Shown here: positions 1-6,752 of the stretch, piece by piece
Numbering within the stretch: the first letter of the stretch is position 1
How the letters are laid out: each line of letters opens with the position of its first letter
Source of the DNA: JADJPL01 sp964607915
GTDB lineage: Bacteria; Bacteroidota; Bacteroidia; Chitinophagales; Saprospiraceae
NCBI GenBank assembly: GCA_964607915.1
Contig: CAZSMU010000176.1
Coordinates: 1 to 6,752 of the forward strand
Length of the DNA: 6,752 bases
Direction: 5' to 3'
Translations under genes and position numbers: made by a program
The notes under the pieces: model-generated
The model's input: the letters and a program-made list of their open reading frames with translations, nothing else
Told to the model about the DNA's origin: nothing
The model's database searches: none

Positions 1-3000
1 TCCGGATATCCGCATGATCTTCGACCAGGAGCAGGTGTAGGCGTTCCTCGCCTGTTGCCTCTGCGGTGTCGGGCAGCCCTGTCTCCGAGGAAAGCGGCTC
101 CTCCGCCGGAGAGGATATCAATTCGCTGGCATCAAAGTGTGTATAGCCCATAGGCAGATACAGAGTGAACGCCGTACCCTCCCCTTCCTTGCTGGCTACC
201 TCAATAGAACCATGATGGCGTTCCAGGATAGCGCGCACCAGTGCCAGGCCGATACCTGTGCCTCCGAAGTGTTCCTGCCGCGGTTTGGCATCCCCCTGAA
301 AAAATGGATCAAATACCCGGGGTATTTGATCATCCGGAATCCCTACCCCGTTGTCTGAGACGCATATATACAACCTTTCCTTTTCGAGGTCTTCTCCGAT
401 CTCAATCCCGATGGCACCTCCGTTGGCCGTAAATTTAATCGCATTGGACAAAAGGTTGAACACGGCCTTTTCCAACTGGTCGCGGTCAATCCAGGCGGTC
501 AGCTCATCTGACCCTGCGTTCAGATTGAGCTGGATATGATGTTCGGCGGCATAGTCCATAAACGACAACACGATTTCCCGCAGGAAAAAGACGAGGTTGG
601 TCTTTTCCGCGCGCACCTGCATCAGGCCCGCCTCGCTTTTTCGGAAATCCAAGAGCTGGTTGATGATGCCCAGGAGCTTCTCCGCGTTTCGGTACATCAG
701 ATTGAGTGTCTTGAACAGGGGGCCGTCGGGGGAATATTCTCGCAGAATCTGCTCTAATGGACTGATAATCAGAGCTACTGGGGTTCTGAGCTCATGGGAA
801 ATATTGGTAAAGAACTGCAGTTTTACCCGGCTCAGCTCTTCGATTTTTTCCCGTTCGATTTTTTCGAGCATGAGGCGGTTCCGAAAGGCAGCCCTGAGGT
901 GGGCGACCCACCAGAACGCATAGAGCACCCCTATGAACAAAAGGGCATACCCCAGGAAGGCCCAGTACGTAAGCCAAAAAGGGGGTTTTACCCGGATGCG
1001 GAGGGAGGCCGGTGCTCCCCATACGCCATCCCCGTTGGCTGCTTTCACCTTAAAGGTATAGGTGCGATAAGGCAGGTTCGTGTAGTGGACGTAGCGCTTT
1101 TTTGCGTCTATATAGGTCCAGTCGTCGTCAAAGCCCTCTAAAATATATGCGAAGCGGTTTTTTCTTGGTTCGGCAAAATGCAGGGCTACAAACTCGAAGG
1201 AGAGTACATTTTCTTTGTGATAAAGCACGATCTCCTCTGTTTCCGAGAGCGGTTTTTGCAAGATTGCCCTACCATTCACTTTGCTGCCCGGGGCTACCGA
1301 TTTATTGAACAACTGAAAATCGGTGATAGCGGCGATAGGAGGTACGGAATCCCTTCGGATGGCAGACGGATTGAAGAGCGTCAACCCTTCCACCCCTCCG
1401 AAGGCCAGCACCCCTGAAGGGAGCCGGATGGCGCAATTGTTGTTAAAAAAGTTATCCTGCAGGCCATCCAGTACGTCATAGCTTTGTATTTGGGCTTTCC
1501 CTTGGGGGTCGAGCTGGATTTTGGCGATTCCGTTTTGGGTACTTGCCCAAATATTGCCTTGTTGATCTTCCAGGGCAGATTGCACCGCATAATCTGGCAG
1601 GCCCTCTTTGACTGAAAAAACCGTAAATAGCTGGCTGCCCGGCAATAGTACATTTAGCCCCGCACTGGTGCTTACCCAGAGCCTGTTTTTGGAATCTACA
1701 AAGAGGGCGTTGATTTTATCGTTACTCAAACTCCCTTTCTTACCTGCTTCGAAACGGAACTGTTGCTCGAGCCTCAATTTTTTATCCGTTTCATCAAAAT
1801 ACATTTTCAGCAAGCCATTGCCCCGGGTGCCTACCCACAGGCAAGGTCGCCCATTCCGGTCTTTCCCCTTCGCAAACGCCACGTTTGGGTATGCCGTCAG
1901 GTTTACCCCTCCTACCCCTGCGAAATGGTAGGCGACACCTGTTTTTTGGTCCAACAGGTCTATTCCGCCATCCCAGAGCCCAAGCCAGAGCCAGGAGTCG
2001 CCTTCGGCGAGCATGGCCATTACATAGTCATCGTTCAGCACACCTCTTGTAAACTGTCGGGGCCGGGTGATTTCACCCCCGAAAGCGGGCAGTTGCGATT
2101 CTGCCACATAAAACACCCCTGCACCCTGGGTAGCCACCCAGAGACCTCCTTCCCGGTCGGGCGCCACCGAGGAGATGAAGTTGGAAAAATCCGCCAACCG
2201 GGAAGGCGCGAGGGTAAAGGGGGCGCTTTCCCATTGTTTGGCCTGGTAGCGCAGGCGGGTCAAGCCCCCCTGCCCCCCTACCCAGATTTCGTCGGGCGAA
2301 GTGCCGGGGCTGAGATGAACGACCGAGTGGTTTGGGGCCGGGCCGGTGGTGAACATTTTGAAGTTTTGAAAGGGTTTTTGTTTCAGGTTCAGTTTATTGA
2401 TTCCTTTGTTGGTCCCGATCCAGAGGATGCCCGACCGATCCTTGAATAGCTGAATCACCTTGTTGTTTGACAAGCTCTGCGGGTCGTCGGGATTTGAAAA
2501 AAAGCGTTCAAAACTGCGCTTTTCAGGATAAAACCTGTTCAGGCCATTATAGGTGGAAATCCACAAGCTACCGTCGGATTCCTCCAGAAAATCAGAGACC
2601 ACATTATTGCTCAGGCCGTTCGGGTTGTCCGGTTCCGCATGGTAACTCTCCAGGATCCGGACGGGGCTGCCCATATCGCCATATTCCATTTTTTTGAGTC
2701 CGGCTTTGGTAGCCACCCACAGCGTCCGGGGCGAGGTACGGGCTGTTTTGACTTTATAGACAAAATTCCCGAGGGTGGAATCTTCTGCGTCTTCCGGGTC
2801 ATGGATAAAATAGTGGCGAAGCGAATAGTTTTTTCCCTTCTCAAAGGTAATACGCAGGATGCCCCTCGTCGTAGCCGACCAGATAGAGCCGTCTGGTGTT
2901 TCGCTGATGGAGTAGATGTAGTCCGAGACGGGAGTTTGCTTATCGCCGGTGGGCGCGTAAATGCGCAGGAAGTTGCCGCTGCGCGGATCAAAGCGGTTAA

Positions 3001-3475
3001 GTCCTTTTTTAGTCCCTATCCAGAGATAGCCTTTGCTGTCTTCGAATAGGCTCCAGACATCGTTATCCGACAAAGAGTTGGGCTGGTCGGGAACAAAGCG
3101 ATAGTTTATAAATTCTTCTGTTTGATGGTCGTAGCGAAAAATCCCCGAATTTAGGGTACCTATCCATATTCGGCGATTTCGGTCTTCCAGGAGCGACGTG
3201 ATCTGGTCGGAGGCCAGGGTCTTGGGGTTGCCTGCCTCCTCGCGGAACAAACGCACACCGAAACCGTCATATCGCCCAAGGCCAGACCAGGTTCCAAACC
3301 ACAAGTACCCTTTGTGGTCCTGCAAAAAGCAGTTGATAGTGCTGTGGGTAAGCCCGATTTCCGTAGAAAGCCGCTCGAAGCGGAGTCTTGGGTGCTGAGC
3401 AGCAGCCGGCATACAGGCCGCCCAAAGGCAGGCCAGCACCGCTGCTATCGTACAGAAAACCTTATGTCTGTTCAT
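1..3475 (-). CDS. Hybrid two-component system (HTCS) sensor kinase/regulator, 3' end missing
   Basis: One open frame of 1158 complete codons runs from ATG at 3475 to the left edge without a stop. An N-terminal signal sequence (about 1-26, ending PAAA-Q) is followed by 14 Reg_prop-type repeats with the LW[IV]GT..GL.R[FY] pattern. They start near residues 58, 103, 151, 199, 252, 304, 351, 397, 445, 496, 546, 599, 642 and 690, which fits two seven-bladed periplasmic propellers. A Y_Y_Y domain (about 756-828) and one membrane helix (about 834-858) follow. The HisKA domain carries SHELRTP with phospho-acceptor H894. The ATPase domain has the N box at N1011, DNGVGIP at 1041-1047 and GGTGIGL from 1071. 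A linker rich in Glu, Ser and Pro (about 1117-1144) leads into a receiver domain whose acidic pair E1152-D1153 is visible at the edge. The phospho-acceptor Asp and the expected AraC-type DNA-binding domain lie outside. In this family the propellers bind an oligosaccharide and the protein activates the local sugar operon. It starts 28 nt after the symporter stop, so co-transcription is likely. The ligand, a manno-oligosaccharide, is inferred from neighbours only. Confidence 0.95.
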   Translation of the reverse strand, partial: MNRHKVFCTIAAVLACLWAACMPAAAQHPRLRFERLSTEIGLTHSTINCFLQDHKGYLWFGTWSGLGRYDGFGVRLFREEAGNPKTLASDQITSLLEDRNRRIWIGTLNSGIFRYDHQTEEFINYRFVPDQPNSLSDNDVWSLFEDSKGYLWIGTKKGLNRFDPRSGNFLRIYAPTGDKQTPVSDYIYSISETPDGSIWSATTRGILRITFEKGKNYSLRHYFIHDPEDAEDSTLGNFVYKVKTARTSPRTLWVATKAGLKKMEYGDMGSPVRILESYHAEPDNPNGLSNNVVSDFLEESDGSLWISTYNGLNRFYPEKRSFERFFSNPDDPQSLSNNKVIQLFKDRSGILWIGTNKGINKLNLKQKPFQNFKMFTTGPAPNHSVVHLSPGTSPDEIWVGGQGGLTRLRYQAKQWESAPFTLAPSRLADFSNFISSVAPDREGGLWVATQGAGVFYVAESQLPAFGGEITRPRQFTRGVLNDDYVMAMLAEGDSWLWLGLWDGGIDLLDQKTGVAYHFAGVGGVNLTAYPNVAFAKGKDRNGRPCLWVGTRGNGLLKMYFDETDKKLRLEQQFRFEAGKKGSLSNDKINALFVDSKNRLWVSTSAGLNVLLPGSQLFTVFSVKEGLPDYAVQSALEDQQGNIWASTQNGIAKIQLDPQGKAQIQSYDVLDGLQDNFFNNNCAIRLPSGVLAFGGVEGLTLFNPSAIRRDSVPPIAAITDFQLFNKSVAPGSKVNGRAILQKPLSETEEIVLYHKENVLSFEFVALHFAEPRKNRFAYILEGFDDDWTYIDAKKRYVHYTNLPYRTYTFKVKAANGDGVWGAPASLRIRVKPPFWLTYWAFLGYALLFIGVLYAFWWVAHLRAAFRNRLMLEKIEREKIEELSRVKLQFFTNISHELRTPVALIISPLEQILREYSPDGPLFKTLNLMYRNAEKLLGIINQLLDFRKSEAGLMQVRAEKTNLVFFLREIVLSFMDYAAEHHIQLNLNAGSDELTAWIDRDQLEKAVFNLLSNAIKFTANGGAIGIEIGEDLEKERLYICVSDNGVGIPDDQIPRVFDPFFQGDAKPRQEHFGGTGIGLALVRAILERHHGSIEVASKEGEGTAFTLYLPMGYTHFDASELISSPAEEPLSSETGLPDTAEATGEERLHLLLVEDHADIR
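307..331. repeat. 25-bp palindrome inside the HTCS kinase domain
   Basis: GATCAAATACCC (307-318) is the exact reverse complement of GGGTATTTGATC (320-331), with a single G at 319 between them. It sits in the codons for residues just after the DNGVGIP box of the ATPase domain (D-Q-I-P-R-V-F-D). The protein there is conserved family sequence, so the palindrome is carried by codon choice on top of normal coding. Confidence 0.8.
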
Positions 3476-3503
3476 ATCTATGTTCACATAAAGATGCTGC
3501 ACA

Positions 3504-5321
3504 TCAAGCCGGCTCATCCCTCAGCTTATCGTACCAGAGATACTTCAGAGCCACCGTGGTGAAAAGGATGACAGCCATAGAAGCCCCAAAGCGGGAAAAA
3601 TCCCGGATTACGAGGAAGATAGGTGCAGCCGTTAAGGCCGTTTGCCAGACAATGCCCACGGCTACGGCGCCCATATCGCGTTTGAAGTCTTTATTGGGCA
3701 ATATACCCTCTTCCCGGGCCGCAAGCTTGTCGTACACAGGTTTCCAAAAGCCCCAGGGGCGCACTTTGCGATAGAATTCTATCAGTACAGCCTCATCGTC
3801 CGGCTCGGTGGCTATGCTGCCGGCTATGCTAGACAACAGGGAAACTACAAAAATCAGCGGGAAGGTATAGATGACCGTCCACCCGGGGAAAAGAACTGGA
3901 ACCAGCATAGCAGCCACCATACCGCCCACCATGCCCCAGAAATAGCCATACCCGTTGAAGCGCCACCAGTACCATTTCAGAATATTGGCTGCCGTATATC
4001 CGCCGTAGAGGGCAGCTACAATCCACTGGATTACTTCGTTCAGCGATTCCACCAGCACGCCAATAGCAGAACCGGCGAGTACAAAAGCAGCGGATACGAC
4101 GTAACTCCAGCGCACAAAGGTTTTCTGGTCGGCATCCGGGTTGAAAAAACGCTTGTAGATGTCGTTCACCACGTAGGCCGGTGCAGCGTTCACCGTAGCG
4201 GCAAAGGTGGACATATATGCCGCCAGAAGGCCAGCGATCAATAAGCCCAGTAGCCCCGGAGGAATGAAATTCTTCAGGGCAAAGGGTAGAATGGCCTCAA
4301 AATCAACTGATTCGCCCATTGCTCGCAACTCATCCATAAAAAAGGCCAGTGCGAGTACGGTGAGGCCCGTGATGAGCAGGTAACGCGGGAAGAGGAGTAC
4401 GACGTTGACCACCCCGCTCATCCTGGCCGCATCCGTAGGCGTACGAGCCGACAATACCCGCTGCATGTCGTAGTTGGGGGCAGGCCCGGCCAGGCTCTGC
4501 AAGGTCCCTTTGAACAACAGCATCATCCAAAATGCCCCAAACAAGGTCCAGCCATCCTGGGCGATGCGCGCGTTGGCCTCCGGTAGCAAGGCCGACCAGT
4601 CAATGTCCAGCGACCAGCCAAAGAACAGCTTATCCCAACCCGCCGGAGTGACTTTCTCCAGCAGCTCCGGGGAGACCTGATACATGGCAATCGCCCCCAC
4701 GGCAATACAGGCAATGGTCATGATGGCAAACTGCATGACTTCTGTAAATACCACGCTCAACATACCGCCTTTGACCACATAGATGCTGGTGAGGGCCGTG
4801 ATGATGGCCCCATATACCACCGCATTGGTATGAGGATCACTGGAAAACTCCCAGGGCAGAAATACCGCCGCAAACTTGCCAATACCGATGAAGCCAAAAG
4901 CCAAAAAGCCCAGCACGTTCAGCAAAGCAAATACCACGACGACGATATGGGAAAGCCTGGCCCCGCGGCTATTGCCAAAGCGGAACGCAATCCATTCCGC
5001 CCCGGTCATCACCCCCGAACGACGCAGCCAGACCGAGAGGAACACCATCATGAAAATCTGGTTAAACACCGGCCATAGCCAGGGAATCCATACGCTTTTC
5101 AATCCATAGACGAACAACAGGTACACCATCCACATCGTTCCGCTGATGTCGAACATCCCAGAGGCATTTGAAATACCCAGCATATACCAGGGAATACTCT
5201 TGCCGCCCAGCACGTAGGAATCCATGTCGCGCGAGGCCCGACCGGAAATCCAAAACCCCACTACGACCACTGCTGCGATATACAGCAAGATCACTGCGAT
5301 ATCCAATCCATTTAATTGCAT
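3504..5321 (-). CDS. Sodium:solute symporter (SSS/SLC5 family), probable Na+/mannooligosaccharide transporter
   Basis: This is a 605-residue inner-membrane protein with about 14 hydrophobic helices, a normal size for the SSS family. It opens with the typical first helix (LDIAVILLYIAAVVVVGFW), then SYVLGGKSIPWYMLGISNAS (residues 35-54). The conserved segment AGLLAAYMSTFAATVNA (363-379) runs into NDIYKRFF; S371/T372 match the paired hydroxyl residues that hold sodium (Na2 site) in vSGLT and PutP. A cytoplasmic stretch (about 505-548) with EFYRKVRPWG separates the last helices. The family imports sugars, amino acids or vitamins with Na+. The sugar is not readable from sequence; next to GH26, mannobiose or a similar oligosaccharide is the best inference, as proposed for the symporter in the B. 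fragilis mannan cluster. I chose ATG 5321 rather than ATG 5360: the shorter form starts at the usual SSS N-terminus, follows the GH26 stop by 7 nt and has an AGAAGG just upstream, whereas the longer form adds 13 residues that overlap GH26. Confidence 0.93.
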   Translation of the reverse strand: MQLNGLDIAVILLYIAAVVVVGFWISGRASRDMDSYVLGGKSIPWYMLGISNASGMFDISGTMWMVYLLFVYGLKSVWIPWLWPVFNQIFMMVFLSVWLRRSGVMTGAEWIAFRFGNSRGARLSHIVVVVFALLNVLGFLAFGFIGIGKFAAVFLPWEFSSDPHTNAVVYGAIITALTSIYVVKGGMLSVVFTEVMQFAIMTIACIAVGAIAMYQVSPELLEKVTPAGWDKLFFGWSLDIDWSALLPEANARIAQDGWTLFGAFWMMLLFKGTLQSLAGPAPNYDMQRVLSARTPTDAARMSGVVNVVLLFPRYLLITGLTVLALAFFMDELRAMGESVDFEAILPFALKNFIPPGLLGLLIAGLLAAYMSTFAATVNAAPAYVVNDIYKRFFNPDADQKTFVRWSYVVSAAFVLAGSAIGVLVESLNEVIQWIVAALYGGYTAANILKWYWWRFNGYGYFWGMVGGMVAAMLVPVLFPGWTVIYTFPLIFVVSLLSSIAGSIATEPDDEAVLIEFYRKVRPWGFWKPVYDKLAAREEGILPNKDFKRDMGAVAVGIVWQTALTAAPIFLVIRDFSRFGASMAVILFTTVALKYLWYDKLRDEPA

Positions 5322-5331
5322 AACCTTCTCA
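5322..5331 (-). promoter_or_regulatory. Ribosome-binding site overlapping the GH26 stop codon
   Basis: Read on the minus strand, AGAAGG begins with the last base of the GH26 TGA stop (5329-5331) and ends 2 nt before the symporter ATG at 5321. The spacing is shorter than ideal. The overlap of stop and Shine-Dalgarno suggests translational coupling of the two genes and supports the internal start over the ATG at 5360. Role inferred. Confidence 0.5.
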
Positions 5332-6531
5332 GTTTCTGCCCTCGGCAGGTGAAGAATCATTGACAGGACTGCCCGCAGGGATACTCGCCTGTTTATTTCG
5401 CTTGTACATATCCGGCATGCGGTCGTTCAATGCGACGCGGGGGTGGCGGGCAAAACGAATAAAATCGGCCGCGCTGGGATGCCCTGGATAGGGCGCGTAG
5501 TAATGATTGGCCCGCTGGCCCGACCACGCATTTCGCCAGACCAACAGATAGGCGATGCGGCCCGACTCCGGGACGTCGACGGTGGGCAGCAGCGTCTGTG
5601 TCCACCAGACGCTATCCGGGATCGTTTCATAGCCCGTCTCCGTCAGCGCCGAGATTTTGCCCCGCTCCCGGGCGATACGGGAAATCAAGGCGAGGCGGTC
5701 GGACAGCACCTGGCGGCTCTCCTGCAGGTTGTGAGGGTGAAAATAATAATCCACGCCCAGCACATCCACGTATGCATCCCCGGGATAGGTGCGTAGATAC
5801 TCTTCGGTGCTCGTATAATTGGACGATGGGGAGAACGCATACAGCAGATGCTTTAACTTCCGCTCCTTGCGCAGGTAATCCACGGTAAAACGCCATAGCG
5901 ATTTAAACTCGTCAGGGCTGCAACTGGCGCTGCCCCACCAAAACCAGTTCCCGGTATTTTCGTGCCAGGGGCGAAAAATAACGGGAATTTTATGGGCAAA
6001 GAGGCCCCGGCTTTTCAAGCGGTTGAGGTAATCGGCGACTCCGTCGAGTTGCGCCCGCAGTTTTCCATGCAGGGGCCCTCCCGGCAGCAAGTCGCGGACG
6101 ACCGTAGTCGTATCCCAGGCATCGCCGCCCGTACCTGGGTTATCCACGTGCCAACTTATGGTATTTATGCTGCCCATGGCGTATGCTTTGCGCATGTACC
6201 GCCGCATCATGGCGAAGGGAACCGAGTCTATATTGTAGCGGGCATTTTTGCCAAGTTCGCCCAGGTCCCAACCGAAGACCGAAGGGTATGCCCCATAGAC
6301 GTCGTAAATATCAGAGCGATTGGGCTCGCCCTTCCAGGATACTCCGTACGCCAGGTCGTCCTGATGCCCAAACAGGATCTGTCGCCCGCCCACAGACTGC
6401 AGGTTGTCGAACAAGGCTTTCGTCCTGGGGGAAGCCCTGGGATCCGAAATCCCGGATTGCGCTGTCGAAGGGATAAACCAAATCAAAAAAAGGAGGGGCA
6501 GTACCGCGTGCTTTATCAGTTGTCCAAGCAT
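5329..6531 (-). CDS. GH26 beta-1,4-mannanase / mannobiohydrolase, secreted
   Basis: This 400-residue protein is a retaining glycoside hydrolase of family 26 (clan GH-A TIM barrel). The acid/base is E191 in FRPWHENTGNWFWWG (186-200), the GH26 signature. The nucleophile is E298 in ALTETGYE (295-302). Other family-like segments are LFGHQDDLAYGV (53-64), ISWHVDNP (125-132) and GVDYYFHP (259-266). The first about 25 residues form a Sec signal peptide (hydrophobic VLPLLFLIWFI, then PSTAQ-S) with no lipobox Cys, so the enzyme is predicted soluble in the periplasm or outside rather than a surface lipoprotein. There is no added carbohydrate-binding module; the catalytic domain fills the protein. GH26 enzymes hydrolyse beta-1,4-mannan, and some Bacteroides members release mannobiose; endo or exo action cannot be told here, and a few GH26 members act on other beta-glycans. 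ATG 6531 is chosen over ATG 6621 because the signal peptide starts there and an AGG lies 5 nt upstream. It is the first gene of the apparent operon. Confidence 0.93.
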   Translation of the reverse strand: MLGQLIKHAVLPLLFLIWFIPSTAQSGISDPRASPRTKALFDNLQSVGGRQILFGHQDDLAYGVSWKGEPNRSDIYDVYGAYPSVFGWDLGELGKNARYNIDSVPFAMMRRYMRKAYAMGSINTISWHVDNPGTGGDAWDTTTVVRDLLPGGPLHGKLRAQLDGVADYLNRLKSRGLFAHKIPVIFRPWHENTGNWFWWGSASCSPDEFKSLWRFTVDYLRKERKLKHLLYAFSPSSNYTSTEEYLRTYPGDAYVDVLGVDYYFHPHNLQESRQVLSDRLALISRIARERGKISALTETGYETIPDSVWWTQTLLPTVDVPESGRIAYLLVWRNAWSGQRANHYYAPYPGHPSAADFIRFARHPRVALNDRMPDMYKRNKQASIPAGSPVNDSSPAEGRN

Positions 6532-6536
6532 ATTTA

Positions 6537-6539
6537 CCT
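6537..6539 (-). promoter_or_regulatory. Weak Shine-Dalgarno for GH26
   Basis: On the minus strand CAGG-TAAAT-ATG places an AGG core 5 nt before the GH26 start at 6531. It is short but well placed, and the surrounding leader is A/T-rich as is common in Bacteroidota. It helps decide the start: no comparable site precedes the upstream in-frame ATG at 6621. Confidence 0.45.
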
Positions 6540-6562
6540 GATTTAAGGAAAAAAACCTGGAA

Positions 6563-6592
6563 CAATATAGCAAGCAATTACTGCCCCTCCAA
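6563..6592 (-). promoter_or_regulatory. Candidate Bacteroidota promoter for the GH26-symporter-HTCS operon
   Basis: On the minus strand a TTG (6590-6592) is followed after 20 nt by TATATTG (6563-6569). This resembles the Bacteroides sigma-ABfr layout (TTTG near -33, TAnnTTTG near -7), with one T missing from the -7 element. It would give a leader of roughly 25-30 nt before the GH26 ATG. The match is imperfect and such short elements are common, so the call rests mainly on its position. Confidence 0.35.
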
Positions 6593-6609
6593 GGGATTGT
6601 CTTTACAAT

Positions 6610-6634
6610 TATAGGGGGCAAATTCTACAGGGGG
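6610..6634 (-). repeat. Direct repeat TAYAGGGGG, 16-bp spacing, upstream of candidate promoter
   Basis: On the plus strand TATAGGGGG (6610-6618) and TACAGGGGG (6626-6634) are the same 9-mer with one change, 16 bp apart start to start. They end about 18 bp upstream of the candidate -33 element on the minus strand. Paired direct repeats in this position are typical of sites for AraC-type activators, the output domain expected in the neighbouring HTCS. The regulatory role is inference. Confidence 0.35.
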
Positions 6635-6650
6635 TGCTTGTTCGACACCT

Positions 6651-6706
6651 TTGGCCGACTACCATCCACCCCGGGCAGGTACCCGGGTTAAGTCCCGCCT
6701 GGCCAA
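6651..6706 (-). repeat. Nested inverted repeats directly after an upstream stop codon
   Basis: TTGGCC (6651-6656) and GGCCAA (6701-6706) on the plus strand form a 6-bp outer inverted repeat. Inside it ACCCCGGG (6668-6675) and CCCGGGT (6682-6688) can pair around a 6-nt loop with one bulged base. The outer arm abuts the TGA of the upstream gene. On the minus strand no T-run follows, so it is not a standard intrinsic terminator for that gene; it could be a weak 3'-end stabilising or pausing structure, or a protein site. Confidence 0.35.
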
Positions 6707-6752
6707 TCAAAATTTTTCCTTCATGGCCTTGGAGATAGACTGCACGAGTTCC
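6707..6752 (-). CDS. C-terminal end of an unidentified upstream gene
   Basis: On the minus strand an open frame enters from the right edge and reads ELVQSISKAMKEKF then TGA (6707-6709). The 14 residues look like a charged C-terminal helix and the codon use is ordinary. That is too little to assign a family. The frame lies in the same direction as the three genes below it, 175 bp from the GH26 start, so it may belong to the same locus. By analogy with Bacteroides mannan clusters a GH130 phosphorylase or a mannobiose 2-epimerase would be plausible, but nothing here proves that. It is a coding call based on an open frame of only 15 codons. Confidence 0.45.
   Translation of the reverse strand, partial: ELVQSISKAMKEKF

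Noticed and set aside
1763..2449. Plus-strand open frame of 228 codons opposite the HTCS propeller region
   Set aside because: The minus-strand frame encodes clear Reg_prop repeats throughout; the plus-strand product has no recognisable family features and is an antisense shadow.
3398..3475. HTCS as a lipoprotein via C21 in LWAAC
   Set aside because: The residues before the Cys do not fit a good lipobox and the protein is already anchored by a transmembrane helix near residues 834-858.
3642..4244. Plus-strand open frame of 200 codons opposite the symporter
   Set aside because: It lies wholly inside the symporter gene, whose reading frame carries the SSS motifs; no sign of independent coding.
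5322..5360. Upstream ATG at 5360 for the symporter
   Set aside because: It adds 13 residues overlapping the GH26 end; the ATG at 5321 matches the usual family N-terminus and has a purine-rich site just before it.
5962..6546. Plus-strand open frame of 194 codons opposite GH26
   Set aside because: It covers the GH26 N-terminal half and signal peptide on the other strand; composition is that of an antisense shadow.
6532..6621. Upstream in-frame ATG at 6621 for GH26
   Set aside because: It would put 30 non-hydrophobic residues before the signal peptide and run coding sequence through the candidate promoter; no ribosome-binding site precedes it.
6651..6720. Plus-strand intrinsic terminator (GC-rich hairpin followed by a run of five T)
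   Set aside because: No plus-strand gene leads into it, and the T-run lies 10 bases from the outer stem within the coding end of the minus-strand gene; likely chance.

Overview
The window looks like part of a carbohydrate-utilisation locus from a member of the Bacteroidota with a moderately GC-rich genome. The clade is inferred from three things: a hybrid two-component sensor with Reg_prop propellers (a Bacteroidota hallmark), a GH26 enzyme in the style of Bacteroides mannanases next to a sodium/sugar symporter, and weak ribosome-binding sites with a Bacteroides-like promoter candidate. I cannot name the genus.

Every convincing gene is on the minus strand, so the locus reads from right to left. 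At the right edge (6707-6752) are the last 14 codons of an unidentified gene. A 175-bp non-coding gap follows (6532-6706). It holds nested inverted repeats, a 9-bp direct repeat spaced 16 bp apart, and a plausible Bacteroidota-type promoter. Next come a secreted GH26 beta-mannanase/mannobiohydrolase (5329-6531), a 605-residue SSS-family sodium:solute symporter (3504-5321), and a very large hybrid two-component system (HTCS) regulator (1-3475). The regulator runs off the left edge just as its receiver domain begins. The gaps between the three genes are only 7 and 28 nt, so they very probably form one operon.

The inferred working model is as follows. GH26, exported by a Sec signal peptide, cuts beta-1,4-mannan or manno-oligosaccharides outside the cytoplasm. 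The symporter brings the short product (mannobiose is the best guess) across the inner membrane using the sodium gradient. The HTCS senses a related sugar with its 14-blade periplasmic region and controls the operon. This resembles the Bacteroides fragilis mannan route (GH26 mannanase, GH130 mannosylglucose phosphorylase, Na+/sugar symporter, mannobiose 2-epimerase). No GH130, epimerase or SusC/SusD pair lies inside this window. I see no RNA gene, CRISPR array or mobile element. Nothing here is clearly a new system; the most unusual items are a 25-bp near-perfect palindrome inside the kinase domain and the structured gap upstream of GH26.
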